From positions 3,328,001-3,392,000 of the forward strand of contig NZ_JAIVFP010000001.1 in the NCBI RefSeq assembly GCF_022760755.1: DNA of 64,000 bases, in the 5' to 3' direction. Made by a program: the position numbers and the translations under genes. This stretch comes from Candidatus Rhodoblastus alkanivorans (GTDB taxonomy: Bacteria; Pseudomonadota; Alphaproteobacteria; Rhizobiales; Beijerinckiaceae). Below are positions 34,270 to 44,766 of this stretch, in pieces (position 1 is the stretch's first letter; the number at the start of each line of letters is the position of its first letter). The notes under the pieces are model-generated. The model was not told where the DNA came from. It made no database searches and saw only the letters and a program-made list of their open reading frames with translations.

Positions 34270-35499
34270 TCAAGCGACCTCGGCTTCGGCGCCCTCGACA
34301 TCGGTGGGCGCCATGCTGCCGTCATCGCCGAGCGCATAGTCGCGTCCGCGCCAATGGACCTGTCCGGGCAGGAAGCTGACGACGAAAATCGCGAAACTGA
34401 ACAGGTCGCGGACGGGCCCAAGCCAAAGCGCGTGATCGTGGCCGGGAAAACGACGGTCGATTTCGACCTGCAGGACCATGCGGGCGAGGACGGCGGTGCC
34501 GACGAGGGCGACGAGCGCCGGCGCGAATCCGCTGACGACCAGGGCCAGCAAGGCCCAGGCGACCGGAAAACTCACCGCCAGGCCGATATAGCCGAGCGGG
34601 TCCAGCGAGCGGATGGTGCGCCCCCAGCGCAGGTCGCGCCGCCAAACCTCGCCGAAACCGCGCTCGGCATGAGCGTGGCCGACGACGAAATCGGCGACCG
34701 CCACCTGCAGGCCGTTTTCGCGCACCGCCTCGCCAAGCACATAATCATCCGCGAGTTGATCCTTGATCCGCTCGAAGCCGCCGATGTCTTCCAGCGTGCA
34801 GCGGCGCAAAGCGATGGTCGCGCCGACACAGGGCCGGGCCATGTTCAGCGCCACCCCGGTCAAGGCATTGGGCAGGAAGCCGTAGTCAACCCCCATCGCG
34901 CCAAGGCGCGACCAGAAGCCGGCCAGCGGCCGGCCGCGATAAAGACAGGTCACGATACCGACGTCCGGACGCTGGAGCGCCGCCGCCAGACGGTCGAGAT
35001 AATCGGGCTCTACGGCGATGTCGCTGTCGGCCAGCACCACGAGCGGATGTTCGATGCGCCGCGACAGATTGATGAGATTCGAGACCTTGCCGTTGGTTCC
35101 GTGAATCGTCGGATCGACCACCAGTTCGACGCTAAGCTGCGACGGCGCGCCCTCTATCAGCCCGGCGCGCGCCAGGGCCACGATGCGCCGGGCAGCCACT
35201 GCGGCCGGATCCTTGGCCTCATGAACGCCAAGGAGAATCTGCACCGGCCCGGCATAGGTCTGGCGGCAGAAACTCAGCAGGTGCTCGTAAAGCCCGACCT
35301 CGGCGCCATAAAGCGGCTTGAGCACAGTCACGCCCGGCGATGTCGGCGCCGGCGCCTTGGCCGGCCGCGGAAAGCGCCGCAGACTGGCCAAGGCGAGAAA
35401 AGTGTAGAGAATGGCCGCGAGGGCAAGCACGGAAAGAGCCGCCGCGACGGGCGCCGCGAGAAACGCCTTCGCTATCGTGTCGAGCCACCCATGATCCAT
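34270..35499 (-). CDS. hpnI: Hopanoid glycosyltransferase HpnI
   Basis: 409-residue GT2/GT21-type membrane glycosyltransferase that adds N-acetylglucosamine to bacteriohopanetetrol. An N-terminal helix (VLALAAILYTFLALAS) precedes GVTVLKPLYG, the acidic ADSD motif, LADDYVLGEAV and RWGRTIRSLDP (the D...D...D...RW signature of ceramide glucosyltransferase relatives), then C-terminal helices. Last gene of hpnL-hpnM-hpnI. Its partner hpnJ is in the window at 61253, but hpnK is not seen. Confidence 0.92.
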   Translation of the reverse strand: MDHGWLDTIAKAFLAAPVAAALSVLALAAILYTFLALASLRRFPRPAKAPAPTSPGVTVLKPLYGAEVGLYEHLLSFCRQTYAGPVQILLGVHEAKDPAAVAARRIVALARAGLIEGAPSQLSVELVVDPTIHGTNGKVSNLINLSRRIEHPLVVLADSDIAVEPDYLDRLAAALQRPDVGIVTCLYRGRPLAGFWSRLGAMGVDYGFLPNALTGVALNMARPCVGATIALRRCTLEDIGGFERIKDQLADDYVLGEAVRENGLQVAVADFVVGHAHAERGFGEVWRRDLRWGRTIRSLDPLGYIGLAVSFPVAWALLALVVSGFAPALVALVGTAVLARMVLQVEIDRRFPGHDHALWLGPVRDLFSFAIFVVSFLPGQVHWRGRDYALGDDGSMAPTDVEGAEAEVA

Positions 35500-35515
35500 C
35501 GTCGCATCCGATCGT

Positions 35516-36124
35516 TCAAGGCGTCAGCAGCGATTCCGTGCGCTGACGCAGGGTCGCCACGGCGCCGGCGAAGCCGCTCTGACTCAGCCCGCGCAGTGAA
35601 CGGCGCCATTGCGCCAATTCGCTGATCGAACCTTCCGCGAGAATGTCGCCGATTTTCCAACCTTTCGGCGTCCGGCGTACGACATAGTCGAGCGCCATCG
35701 GCGGCCCCTTGGTGAGAATGACCCGCGACGTCACGATCTGAGCGCCGTCGCGCGCGACGGTCTTGTCGTCGCGCTCGAAGCCCTTGCCGTTGAAGCCTTC
35801 GAGATGCGCCGCATAGGAGGCGGCGATGTAATCGGCAAGCGCGCCGGTCCATTCGGCTTTCTGGGCGTCGGTCAATGAGCCCCATCCGGCGCCATAGACG
35901 ATTCTGGCTATGTCCGGCAGGTCGAAGGTGGCGCCGATGGGAGGCCGCAGGGCGTCATAGCGCTGCTTTACGCTCATCTGGCCGATCTTCGGGATGATTT
36001 CGAGCTGACTGTCCTGGAGCTGCTGGACGGCGGCGACAGCCTCGGCCGCGTCATCCGCCCGGGCGGCTGAAAGCGCGGGAAGGACGGCGAGGGCAGCCAG
36101 AAAAAACCGACGATCACAAACCAT
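35516..36124 (-). CDS. hpnM: HpnM, MlaC/Ttg2D-like periplasmic lipid-binding protein
   Basis: 202 residues with a signal peptide cleaved near ARA (residue 23). The mature part follows the MlaC pattern: RYDALRPPIGATFDLPDIARIVYG, EWTGALADYIAASYAAHLEGF, YVVRRTPKGWKIGDILAEGSI. MlaC proteins ferry phospholipids across the periplasm; the hopanoid version is presumed to handle hopanoids. The start overlaps hpnL by 11 bp and has a GGGAGGAG site. Confidence 0.9.
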   Translation of the reverse strand: MVCDRRFFLAALAVLPALSAARADDAAEAVAAVQQLQDSQLEIIPKIGQMSVKQRYDALRPPIGATFDLPDIARIVYGAGWGSLTDAQKAEWTGALADYIAASYAAHLEGFNGKGFERDDKTVARDGAQIVTSRVILTKGPPMALDYVVRRTPKGWKIGDILAEGSISELAQWRRSLRGLSQSGFAGAVATLRQRTESLLTP

Positions 36125-37124
36125 GGGACTCCTCCCTTGCCGAAAATTTTTGGCCGAAAAAGACGTCGCGCAAATTCGACCCCTCCATCTTCCGCCAAAC
36201 CCACAGGCCCGGCGCGCCGCAGACGAAATCCGGAATGCGCTTGGTGAGCGACAAAGCAATGGCCGTGGGCGATCCGATGCCGAAGGCCGCGCACAGCGCG
36301 ATGAAGCCGCCCTCCTGAATTCCCCAGGCGCCGGGAATGAGGAAGCCCGCCGCCCTCACCGCATGGCCGAGGCTCTCGATCGTCAGGGCGATGGCGAAGG
36401 AGCGCGGGTCGCCGAGCAGATAGAGCGCCAGCCAGATTTCGAACACGCCGAGGAACCATATGCCCATATGAATCGCCAGCGCCGCCGCAAGCCCGGAGCG
36501 GCGGCGCAGAACGCCGTCGAGCCCCTCGCGCAAAGCGGGCAGGCCGCTTACCAGCGCCCAGCCGGCGCCGCGCTCGACATAAGCGGCGAGGCGGTCGATC
36601 CAGCCCATCGAGAGCAGGCGCGGCGCGAGCCAGAAACCGGTCAACGCCGGAGCCATCATGACCAGGCCGATCACGACCGCAAAGGCAAGGTCGCTGCCGG
36701 CGCCGCTGTCCACCAGGAAGAAAACCCCAAGCAGGGTGAAAACGACCTGGGTCGCCGTCTGCGCCAGCAGATCGCCGATCACGCTCGCCGAGGCGAGTCC
36801 GCCGGGCACGCCCCCGTTGCGCAACAGCCGCGCGCCGAGCACGTCGCCGCCGATCTGCGCGACGGGCAGCAGATTATTCACCGATTCGCGCACCCAGCGC
36901 AGCCGGGCTACGAGCCAGGCCCGGGGACGCGGGCGCGACAGCAGCGCGCGCCAGGCGAAACTGGAAAGAAAGGTCTGGGCGAGCCGGAGCGCCGCCAAAG
37001 CAAACGCGCCGCCAAAGCCCACCGAGGCGAAAGCTTTCGCGACGTCTCCCGCCCCCTCGTAGAAGGTCAGGGCGGCGAACAGGCTCAGCCCCAACAGTAG
37101 GGCGAATCCGGCGGCGGTCTTCAT
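36114..37124 (-). CDS. hpnL: HpnL, hopanoid-associated membrane protein
   Basis: 336 residues, mostly hydrophobic, with about seven or eight helices in the flippase-like fold of the lysylphosphatidylglycerol synthase N-terminal domain. Family segments include LRWVRESVNNLLPVAQIGGDVLGARLL and FLIPGAWGIQEGGFIALCAAFGI near 260. First gene of hpnLMI. Role unproven; transport or flipping of a hopanoid precursor is inference. Confidence 0.9.
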   Translation of the reverse strand: MKTAAGFALLLGLSLFAALTFYEGAGDVAKAFASVGFGGAFALAALRLAQTFLSSFAWRALLSRPRPRAWLVARLRWVRESVNNLLPVAQIGGDVLGARLLRNGGVPGGLASASVIGDLLAQTATQVVFTLLGVFFLVDSGAGSDLAFAVVIGLVMMAPALTGFWLAPRLLSMGWIDRLAAYVERGAGWALVSGLPALREGLDGVLRRRSGLAAALAIHMGIWFLGVFEIWLALYLLGDPRSFAIALTIESLGHAVRAAGFLIPGAWGIQEGGFIALCAAFGIGSPTAIALSLTKRIPDFVCGAPGLWVWRKMEGSNLRDVFFGQKFSAREESHGL

Positions 37125-37231
37125 TGCACAGCACTTAAACGCATTTTGCCGGGATGTCAGCCCGAACAGCCGCGCTCATGCGCAATATGCTGAATGTGTG
37201 TCCGCAAGGAAACGCTTCCACCCGCGACAAA

Positions 37232-39538
37232 TCAGCGCCCTTTCGGCCGCTCGCGCGCCGCGCGGGCGAAAGCCTCGGCGAAGGCGTTGCCGCTCGGGGC
37301 CTGAGCTTTTTCCCGGCGCGGCGCGGGCCCCCTGCTCTCCGGCCGCGGCGGACGCGCGTCGGCGTCGTCTTCGAGGCGCATGGTCAAGGCGATGCGCTTA
37401 CGGGGGACATCGACCTCCAGCACCTTGACATTGACCACATCGCCCGGCTTGGCGACCTCGCGCGGATCCTTGATGAAGGTTCTGGACATGGCCGAAATAT
37501 GGACCAGCCCATCCTGATGCACGCCAATGTCGACGAAGGCGCCGAAGGCGGCGACATTGGTCACCACGCCCTCCAGAATCATGCCCGGTCTGAGGTCCGA
37601 CAGGCTCTCGACACCCTCCTTGAAACTCGCCGTCTTGAATTCCGGGCGTGGGTCGCGGCCGGGTTTTTCCAGTTCGCGCAGCACATCGGTCACGGTCGGC
37701 GCCCCAAAGGCGTCATCGACGAAATTCTTCGGGCTCAGGCCGCGCAAAACCTTGGCGTTGCCGATCAGGGCGTGAATGTCGCTCTTGGTCGCGGCCAGGA
37801 TTTTGCGCACCAAAGGATAGGCCTCCGGATGCACGCCCGAGGCGTCGAGTGGGTCGTCGCCGCCGCGAATGCGCAGGAATCCGGCGCATTGCTCGAAGGC
37901 CTTGGCCCCCAGGCGCGGCACTTTCTTCAAGGACTCGCGCGAGCGGAACGGGCCGTTGGCGTCGCGATGGGCGACGACATTGGCGGCAAGGTTCGTCCCG
38001 AGCCCGGACACGCGCGCGAGCAGGGGCGCGGAGGCCGTGTTGAGATCGACGCCGACCCCGTTGACGCAATCCTCCACCACCGCGTCGAGCGAGCGCGACA
38101 AGGTAGCCTCAGCCAAGTCGTGTTGGTATTGCCCGACACCGATCGATTTCGGGTCGATTTTCACCAGTTCCGCCAGCGGGTCCTGAAGCCTTCGGGCGAT
38201 CGAGACCGCCCCGCGCAGGGTCACGTCGAGCTCCGGCAGTTCGCTGGCGGCGAAGGCGGAGGCCGAATAGACCGAGGCCCCCGCCTCCGACACCACGATC
38301 TTGGTCAGCTTCTGCTCGGGCATTTTGGCGATGAGTTCGCCCGCGAGCTTATCGGTTTCGCGCGAGGCCGTGCCGTTGCCGATGGCGATGAGTTCGACCT
38401 TGTGAATACGGCAGAGCCGGGCAAGCGCGAGCAGCGCGTCATCCCAGCGACGTTGCGGTTCGTGCGGATAGATGACGCCGGTGTCCACCACCTTTCCGGT
38501 GGCGTCCACCACCGCGACCTTGACGCCGGTGCGAAACCCAGGGTCGAGCCCCATGGTCGCCCTCGGGCCGGCAGGGGCCGCGAGCAGCAGGTCGCGCAGA
38601 TTGCCCGCAAATACCTTGACCGCCTGATCCTCGGCGTTCTGCCACAGGCGTGAGCGGAGATCGACGGCGAGAGAAATTTTTATGCGCGTGCGCCAGGCCC
38701 AGCGCGCACAGTCCGTCAGCCATTTGTCGGCCGGACGGCCGCGATCGGCGATCCCCGCGCTGGCGGCGACCGCCTGTTCGTAAGCCGTCTCGCCCTGCAG
38801 GCTCGCGTCGGCCGCGCTTTCCGGCTCCAGGGCGAGATCGAGGATTTCCTCCTTCTCGGCCCTGAACAAGGCGAGGATGCGATGAGAGGGCAGTTTCGTC
38901 AGCGGCTCGGCAAAATCGAAATAATCGGCATATTTCGCCCCCTCCTGCGCCTTGCCGTCGCGGACTTTCGACACGATCCGGCCACGCGTCCAGAAATTCT
39001 CGCGCAGGCGGCCGATGAGGTCGGACTTTTCGGAAAATTGCTCGACCAGAATGGCGCGGGCGCCTTCGAGCGCCTCTTCCGGGGTTTTGACGCCCTTGGC
39101 CTCGTCCACATAGCGCGCCGCCTCAGTGCGCGGATCGCGGGTCGGGTCGGCGAGCAGGTCGGCGGCAAGCGGCGCGAGCCCGGCCTCGCGGGCGATGGTC
39201 GCCCTGGTGCGGCGCTTCGGCTTATAGGGCAGATAGATATCTTCGAGCTTGGCCTTGGATTCGGCCGCCAGAATCTCGGATTCGAGCTGCGGCGTCAGCT
39301 TGTCCTGCGATTTGACCGACTCGAGAATCACCTTGCGGCGGTCCTCCAGCTCGCGCAGATAGCGCAACCGCTCCTCCAGATTGCGCAATTGGGTGTCATC
39401 CAGCGCGCCGGTCGCCTCCTTGCGATAGCGGGCGATGAAAGGAACGGTGGAGCCGGCGTCCAGCAGTTCGACTGCCGCGGCGACCTGCCGCTCTTCGACC
39501 TTCAGCTCCAAAGCGATGCGGCGGGCGATCGAAACCAT
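37232..39538 (-). CDS. tex: Tex-like RNA-binding transcription accessory protein
   Basis: 768-residue nucleic-acid-binding protein. The N-terminal Tex domain ([21 protein letters not shown]) is followed by a YqgF-like RNase-H fold ([21 protein letters not shown], near 330), helix-hairpin-helix motifs ([35 protein letters not shown]), and an S1 domain ([21 protein letters not shown], near 650) before a basic, disordered tail. Highly conserved housekeeping factor. Confidence 0.95.
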   Translation of the reverse strand: MVSIARRIALELKVEERQVAAAVELLDAGSTVPFIARYRKEATGALDDTQLRNLEERLRYLRELEDRRKVILESVKSQDKLTPQLESEILAAESKAKLEDIYLPYKPKRRTRATIAREAGLAPLAADLLADPTRDPRTEAARYVDEAKGVKTPEEALEGARAILVEQFSEKSDLIGRLRENFWTRGRIVSKVRDGKAQEGAKYADYFDFAEPLTKLPSHRILALFRAEKEEILDLALEPESAADASLQGETAYEQAVAASAGIADRGRPADKWLTDCARWAWRTRIKISLAVDLRSRLWQNAEDQAVKVFAGNLRDLLLAAPAGPRATMGLDPGFRTGVKVAVVDATGKVVDTGVIYPHEPQRRWDDALLALARLCRIHKVELIAIGNGTASRETDKLAGELIAKMPEQKLTKIVVSEAGASVYSASAFAASELPELDVTLRGAVSIARRLQDPLAELVKIDPKSIGVGQYQHDLAEATLSRSLDAVVEDCVNGVGVDLNTASAPLLARVSGLGTNLAANVVAHRDANGPFRSRESLKKVPRLGAKAFEQCAGFLRIRGGDDPLDASGVHPEAYPLVRKILAATKSDIHALIGNAKVLRGLSPKNFVDDAFGAPTVTDVLRELEKPGRDPRPEFKTASFKEGVESLSDLRPGMILEGVVTNVAAFGAFVDIGVHQDGLVHISAMSRTFIKDPREVAKPGDVVNVKVLEVDVPRKRIALTMRLEDDADARPPRPESRGPAPRREKAQAPSGNAFAEAFARAARERPKGR

Positions 39539-39644
39539 GCGCGACTCCTATGCGGGCCGCGCTTTTACCGCCGTCCCGTCGGGCGTTGCAAGTGGCGCGG
39601 GCGAGGATCGGCTACACTGCAAGCGACAGACGGGTTGCAAGCTG

Positions 39645-40874
39645 TCAGCGGACCGCTTCAAGCTCGGTGTCCCACTTGAGCAATTGCTCGACCGGCTTTC
39701 CATCGCATTCGTGCGGATCAATCTCGGAGCGGCAAACGGGGGGCGGATTCCATCCGTCGTTGACGGGCTTTCCATGGAAGGCGACGGACGGCCATATTTC
39801 AATCGCCGACGCGCCGAGCTCGACGCCAAGACGAATGGTCCCGTCCCAGTCCTTCAACAGGCCGGTGGTGGTTCCATCAGGACGCAGAGCGCCGGCCGAG
39901 GCGGTCTGGAACTGCATCGGCCCGCCCAGGGCCTTCATCGCGGCATAAAGCGTGCGATTCACTGGGAAAGGCGGCGCCGCGAGGTTGTGATTGCTGATGA
40001 TGGCGCGGGCGCCGAGGGCGGCGCGGAACGCCCGCATGATGGCGATAGTAATCTGATTGTCCAGGGGCCCGTAAACGCCGGTCGTGACCCCCTGCGCGTC
40101 GGTTTTGACCGACAGAGTCTCGAAAGGATTCTGGGTGAAATCGACGCGGGTCGTTTTCCAGGCGTCATAATCTTGGATCGAATTCCGCAGGCAGGCCTTG
40201 AACTTGTCATTGGTGAACCCCGCCTTGAATAAGGCGACGATCGAGTCCGAATCGGTCGGATTGACATAGGGCTCGTCCGTCTGATGCGCGCATTCCGTGT
40301 TTGAAACCTGCGCGATGAGCGGTTCGGGATCATATCGCGCCGCCAGCCGCGCCTGCAGATTTCGCCAAGCTTTGCGGTATGAGTCGGTCCAGAACAGCGG
40401 CGCTTCCAAAATCCTGTTCCGGTTGACGCGAAGCTTGATCCCGACCGGCCCGCCATCGAGCGTCCTGACCCATTCCGGAGCGTCCACGGCGCCATTGACG
40501 CGGAGCACGACTTTCAACGGATGGCCGGGGTTTTCGTGATTGTAACGGCGAACCTTGTCGAGGGATGCGTCAATGACCGACGTATCCAAGCTGGCCACAG
40601 ATTGCGGCTGCAACTGCCTCCATGTAACGTTGATGACATAGCCCGCCAGAACATTCGGCCTGGAGAACGCATCCTGCAGGTCATTTGCCCTGTCGCCCAT
40701 CGACATGAGGCCCTTGATCAAGGGCTTTGCGCCCGTCGGGCAGTCGGCGCCATCGCAGCCTCTGGCGTCCAGATGGCTTGAATTCGGGTCAGCGCGGCTT
40801 TGCCCAAAGCCAACGCTAGGAAAAAAAATGATAACGGCAAGGCATGCTCCGACCCGGGAAATTACCGACGCCAT
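39645..40874 (-). CDS. Secreted TIM-barrel glycosidase-like protein
   Basis: 409 residues from the ATG at 40874, with a signal peptide (ISRVGACLAVIIFFPSVGFG). Strand-like segments (GYVINVTWRQLQP, LKVVLRVNGAV, PLIAQVSNTECAHQTDEPY, RAIISNHNL, ASAIEIWPSV) are spaced as in a clan GH-A barrel. Glutamates in NTEC/DEPY and AIEIW are candidate acid and nucleophile. No specific GH family recognised. It neighbours polysaccharide-type glycosyltransferases, consistent with glycan trimming. Confidence 0.45.
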   Translation of the reverse strand: MASVISRVGACLAVIIFFPSVGFGQSRADPNSSHLDARGCDGADCPTGAKPLIKGLMSMGDRANDLQDAFSRPNVLAGYVINVTWRQLQPQSVASLDTSVIDASLDKVRRYNHENPGHPLKVVLRVNGAVDAPEWVRTLDGGPVGIKLRVNRNRILEAPLFWTDSYRKAWRNLQARLAARYDPEPLIAQVSNTECAHQTDEPYVNPTDSDSIVALFKAGFTNDKFKACLRNSIQDYDAWKTTRVDFTQNPFETLSVKTDAQGVTTGVYGPLDNQITIAIMRAFRAALGARAIISNHNLAAPPFPVNRTLYAAMKALGGPMQFQTASAGALRPDGTTTGLLKDWDGTIRLGVELGASAIEIWPSVAFHGKPVNDGWNPPPVCRSEIDPHECDGKPVEQLLKWDTELEAVR

Positions 40875-41135
40875 GCTTAAGCCCCCAACTCGGAAAAAAA
40901 CCCACCAATCGCGACTGCGAACTGGCATTTCCCTTAACAGTTTTCGCACCTTTCAAGAAATCGCTTGCATGCCCGCGATCGCTACGCCGATACTCCCACA
41001 CGACCGTTTTCGACCTCGGAACACTTTGTTCGATCCCAGTAGCCCACGACTGGACTGCATATCGAACCCAAGCGCCGTCAACCCAAACCGCAAAGCTCGA
41101 AGACCGGCTTCGCCGGTTGCGCGCAGGATTATACA

Positions 41136-42449
41136 ATGAAGTTCGCTAGCATCGAGGCAGACAAACGGGAGTTCTTCAAACAAATTTTATCGAAAAAGGA
41201 TGATCTTTACGCCTTAGTAAAGTACTATATATTATACGATGGCGTTATATTTGGCGATCAAAAACAAATAGTTTTTAAGCTGTTAAAAGCCATACTTCAA
41301 GACCGCTATCCAGAACTTTCAATAAATTCTGTTTTCGACCAAGATGGAGCCTTTCAGAAAACGTTTGTGGAGCTAACCTGCCCGGAACTGAGTGAGCTAT
41401 ATTTCACCGAAAACGATACGCAATCCTTCGACGAGAAGATACTGCTAGAAGGAACTGAAAACGAGTTGCAATGCGCGGGCGCTTTTCCTACTATTCACTA
41501 TTCAAGTAGCCTGAATAGAGCTCGACGCCCGCCGCTTTCTCTTTTTATAAGCGACGCAAAAAGCCTTTTCGTCGGCCCTTATCAATTCGAATATTTTGAC
41601 GATAAAAATAATTTCTTTTACCCCGCTGCCTCCTCAAGACGATTCTCGAAAGAAGTCGTAAAATATAGACCGGAAGAAGTAGATAAAGACGTTGTCTTGA
41701 TCCAGGACTCGGCCGACGGAGCCAATTTTGCTCATTTTCTTTTTGACTGGATGACACGCCTCAGCCTTCTGGTATCGAAAGGCGAGTGCGGATTGACGGA
41801 TCCCATTTTTATCATGGGAGGAACCAGAGGCGTTTTCCACGATGTTTTGATCGATTCAGCCTGCAAGATTTTTAAACTTCGCCGCGAAATGTTCTATTTC
41901 CCAAGCGATCGTCAGATTCTGACTTTGAAGAAGAGATTTATGTTCTTCTCCGACCAGAAAATCAGGCGCATGCACCCCGCACAGCTTGCTCACCCTGAAT
42001 CCGTGAGCCACATAAAAGCCTTGACCGCCCGATTTCCGATTGCACCGGCCCCGCATGCGAGGATCTTCATCACGCGCGAAGATGCAAAACTGAGAAAAAT
42101 CCGCAACGAACATGAGTTAATTGAAGTTGCCCGGAAATATGACTTCACGATCGTAACGATGAGTTCCATGACCCTCTTAGAGCAGATTTCTGTCGTCCAA
42201 GGCGCGCAAATCATCGTTGGAGCGCACGGCATGGGCCTGACCCACATCGCGTTTCGTCGTGACCCTCACTTAAGCCTGATCGAACTCTTTCACCCTAGGA
42301 TTGGAACCGACGCTTACGCCCTCATTGCGCGAGCTTACGGCTTTAAATATGACCTCTTGGTCGGCGAGGAAATTGAAGACAATCGCGGTTCATACGCGAT
42401 CGATTGCGAATCGTTTGAAAAAAAATTGCAAGAAGCTGTAAAGATGTGA
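41136..42449 (+). CDS. GT61 (DUF563) family glycosyltransferase
   Basis: 437 residues. The catalytic region contains VLIQDSADGANFAHFLFDWMTRL, FITREDAKLRKIRNEHELIEVA, and QIIVGAHGMGLTHIAFR, the His-Gly-containing signature of DUF563/GT61 enzymes. The N-terminal ~150 residues are unassigned. Base composition is visibly AT-richer than the neighbours, with rare-looking codons (TTA, ATA, AGA), pointing to acquisition. Likely adds a sugar in an exopolysaccharide or O-antigen-type glycan. Confidence 0.8.
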   Translation: MKFASIEADKREFFKQILSKKDDLYALVKYYILYDGVIFGDQKQIVFKLLKAILQDRYPELSINSVFDQDGAFQKTFVELTCPELSELYFTENDTQSFDEKILLEGTENELQCAGAFPTIHYSSSLNRARRPPLSLFISDAKSLFVGPYQFEYFDDKNNFFYPAASSRRFSKEVVKYRPEEVDKDVVLIQDSADGANFAHFLFDWMTRLSLLVSKGECGLTDPIFIMGGTRGVFHDVLIDSACKIFKLRREMFYFPSDRQILTLKKRFMFFSDQKIRRMHPAQLAHPESVSHIKALTARFPIAPAPHARIFITREDAKLRKIRNEHELIEVARKYDFTIVTMSSMTLLEQISVVQGAQIIVGAHGMGLTHIAFRRDPHLSLIELFHPRIGTDAYALIARAYGFKYDLLVGEEIEDNRGSYAIDCESFEKKLQEAVKM

Positions 42450-42494
42450 GCTGGCAACGTCGATGTCGACCACAAACCAGTCGACAAGAATCGT

Positions 42495-43295
42495 TTAACC
42501 CCGAGCGAAAAAAAGAGGACCCTTTGCAAGATCCGCGACGTCCGCGCGCATGAAGGCGCTGACATCTTGGTGATTATCGAACCCCTTTTCTTGCAGGAGA
42601 ATTTGAATGAAACTCGTATTCTTAAGTATTTCTCTTGAATACCAAAAGGGGCTGGCGATCGCCACCCCATATCCCGTTCTCTTTGGATAATCGACAAATC
42701 CATAATCGGTCTCCTGGAACATTCTTACGAGTTTCTCAAAAGCTTCCCTTTCGAGATTATAATGCATCCAACTGCGACCTTTGTCGTTTTCCCAATCGAA
42801 CCCACGCATTCGCTCCACCGGGAAGCGTCCTTGCGTCGTAAAGATCAAAACGCCATTTGGGCGCAGGGCCTTCAGAAGAAGTGGAAGCAGTTGCGACACC
42901 GTTTGGGACGGTAAGTGCGTAAAAACCGAACCAAGGAATATGAGATCATAGAAATTTTCGGCGATGCCCCCTTGCGTATCAAGGCATTGGAACTGCTCGA
43001 CGCAAAATTGCACGCCCCGCGCGTCAAAATCGGTCACATGAACCTCGGCTTCCGGAAAGGCTGAACGAAAATAGCGCGTAACGCGCCCGTAACCACAGCC
43101 AAAATCAAATATTCGTTCAATGTTCGACAAGCCAAATTTGTAGGACGCTCTCAAATTCAAGCAATTGAAGACAGCCCAGAGCATGCTCCTCCCCACCGCA
43201 AAGTAATGATCAGGAGAATCTTTTTTATACATTGTGTCTTGCGGATGGACGTCACGGGAAGGAGACAGGCTCTGAACAATATCGAAACTATACAT
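42495..43295 (-). CDS. Class I SAM-dependent methyltransferase
   Basis: 266 residues with the SAM-binding motif IFDFGCGYGRVTRYF (near 65), VTDFDARGVQFC (motif II acidic), LIFLGSVFTHLP and LLLKALRPNGVLIFTTQG (motifs IV-V). No membrane segment. Convergent with the GT61 gene and also AT-richer than average. Likely methylates a sugar or glycan precursor; substrate not evident. Confidence 0.82.
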   Translation of the reverse strand: MYSFDIVQSLSPSRDVHPQDTMYKKDSPDHYFAVGRSMLWAVFNCLNLRASYKFGLSNIERIFDFGCGYGRVTRYFRSAFPEAEVHVTDFDARGVQFCVEQFQCLDTQGGIAENFYDLIFLGSVFTHLPSQTVSQLLPLLLKALRPNGVLIFTTQGRFPVERMRGFDWENDKGRSWMHYNLEREAFEKLVRMFQETDYGFVDYPKRTGYGVAIASPFWYSREILKNTSFIQILLQEKGFDNHQDVSAFMRADVADLAKGPLFFARG

Positions 43296-43385
43296 CGCGC
43301 AAGCACTCCGTAGGCAGTCCGTCTCTATCCCCTGGAAGAAACGAGGCGGCCAAAAGCAAGAAAATTAATGCGGAGCCACCATGTC

Positions 43386-44765
43386 TCAGGCTTCGTCGAC
43401 GGAGCCGAACAGCGCCTCCAGATTGGGAAACTTTTCCGGCCCGATCTCGGCCGCCAAAGCTTTCGCATCGGGTTTGGGAGGCGGCGCGGGCTTCCCTTCC
43501 GGCTCGCCCCACACCTGCATATGGGCGTCGAACATGTCGAGCTCGCTCCAGTCCGGCTTGATCCCCTCATGGGCGCGGCGCCATTCCAGCTCGTTGCCGG
43601 CCAGCTCGGCGATGAGATCGGCGAGCGCGGCGCTATTGCGCGCAGGGAAGGTGAAGCCGTTCACTTCGTGCTTGACGCGCTCGCCGAGGCCGGCGATGTC
43701 GCTGACGATCGCCGGGCGGCCGAACATCCACGCCTCAGACACGACAAGGCCGAAAACCTCCCACCAGGTCGAGGGCGCGATCACCCAATCCACCATCATC
43801 ATGCGTTCGGCGAGTTCGTCGCGGCTGTAGCGCCCGAGTTCGTGGATCCGGACGCGGTCGTCGTCGAGCGCGCGAATCTCCGCGATCAGGGCGTCGACCC
43901 TGGCGAGATAGTCCTTGGTCGCATAATGGCGGTTGCCGCCATTGATCATGATTTCGACGCCGCCTTCCGGCAGGCGTTCCTCGCGGGCGAGCAGCAGGAC
44001 CGCGTCGAGAATGACGTCAATGCCCTTGTTGTCGATGAACTGGCCGAAAAAGCCGAAGCGATTGACGCCGCGACTGTGCCGCGAACGCTCGACGCGGGGC
44101 TCCGGATGGACTTGGCCGTTTGGAACGACATGGCATTTCGCCGGGTCGAGGCCCCAGTCCTGATAACGCCGCGAGATGAACTCCGACGGGAAGAAGAAAA
44201 AATCGCATTCGTCAAGGATCGCCTGGAGGCGCGCCTCGCGCAGGGTGAAGAATTCCGGGCGGAGATGCTCGAAACAGCCGTGACAGTCGATCGGAGTCGC
44301 CTTGCGGCAGAGGTCGCGATTGGTCGTTTTGACCATCTGGCCGCCGGCGAGACAGATCGCCATCATCTCGTGGAAGGTCATGCAGATTCTGGCGTCTGGC
44401 GCGGCCATGCGCGCGGCGCGGATCGATTCCACCCCGATGCGGTGATAATGATGGAAATGAATGACGTCGGGCGCGATCGAAGCGACCAGATTGTGGAAAA
44501 ACTTGAGCGAGCGCCATTCGCCGACCGATTTGTGAACGAAATTATAGTGCTGGGGAAAGTAGAAATATTGGTTTTTCTCCCCCGGCATCGGCACGATCGG
44601 GGCGCCCGGCTTGCCGAACGCCCCCTCCTGATCGGCTTCCAGCGCCGCGACCATAAAGGCCTCATGGCCGCGCGCGATCGCCGCCTGACGCATTTCGTCG
44701 GCGACCTGCTGGGCGCCCCCGGGCGTGACGGACGGATGCATGTAGCTGACGAACAGAATGCGCAT
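43386..44765 (-). CDS. GT4-type glycosyltransferase
   Basis: 459 residues with a GT-B fold. N-terminus MRILFVSYMHPSVTPGGAQQVADEMR; middle VHFHHYHRIG-like acceptor region (VIHFHHYH), FFGQFIDNKGIDVILDAV at the second Rossmann domain, and APSTWWEVFGLVVSEAWMFGRPAIVSD, the EX7E donor-binding motif. A proline/alanine tail follows. Its start is one base from the stop of the upstream GT2 gene, so the two are an operon. Confidence 0.88.
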   Translation of the reverse strand: MRILFVSYMHPSVTPGGAQQVADEMRQAAIARGHEAFMVAALEADQEGAFGKPGAPIVPMPGEKNQYFYFPQHYNFVHKSVGEWRSLKFFHNLVASIAPDVIHFHHYHRIGVESIRAARMAAPDARICMTFHEMMAICLAGGQMVKTTNRDLCRKATPIDCHGCFEHLRPEFFTLREARLQAILDECDFFFFPSEFISRRYQDWGLDPAKCHVVPNGQVHPEPRVERSRHSRGVNRFGFFGQFIDNKGIDVILDAVLLLAREERLPEGGVEIMINGGNRHYATKDYLARVDALIAEIRALDDDRVRIHELGRYSRDELAERMMMVDWVIAPSTWWEVFGLVVSEAWMFGRPAIVSDIAGLGERVKHEVNGFTFPARNSAALADLIAELAGNELEWRRAHEGIKPDWSELDMFDAHMQVWGEPEGKPAPPPKPDAKALAAEIGPEKFPNLEALFGSVDEA

Positions 44766-44766
44766 T

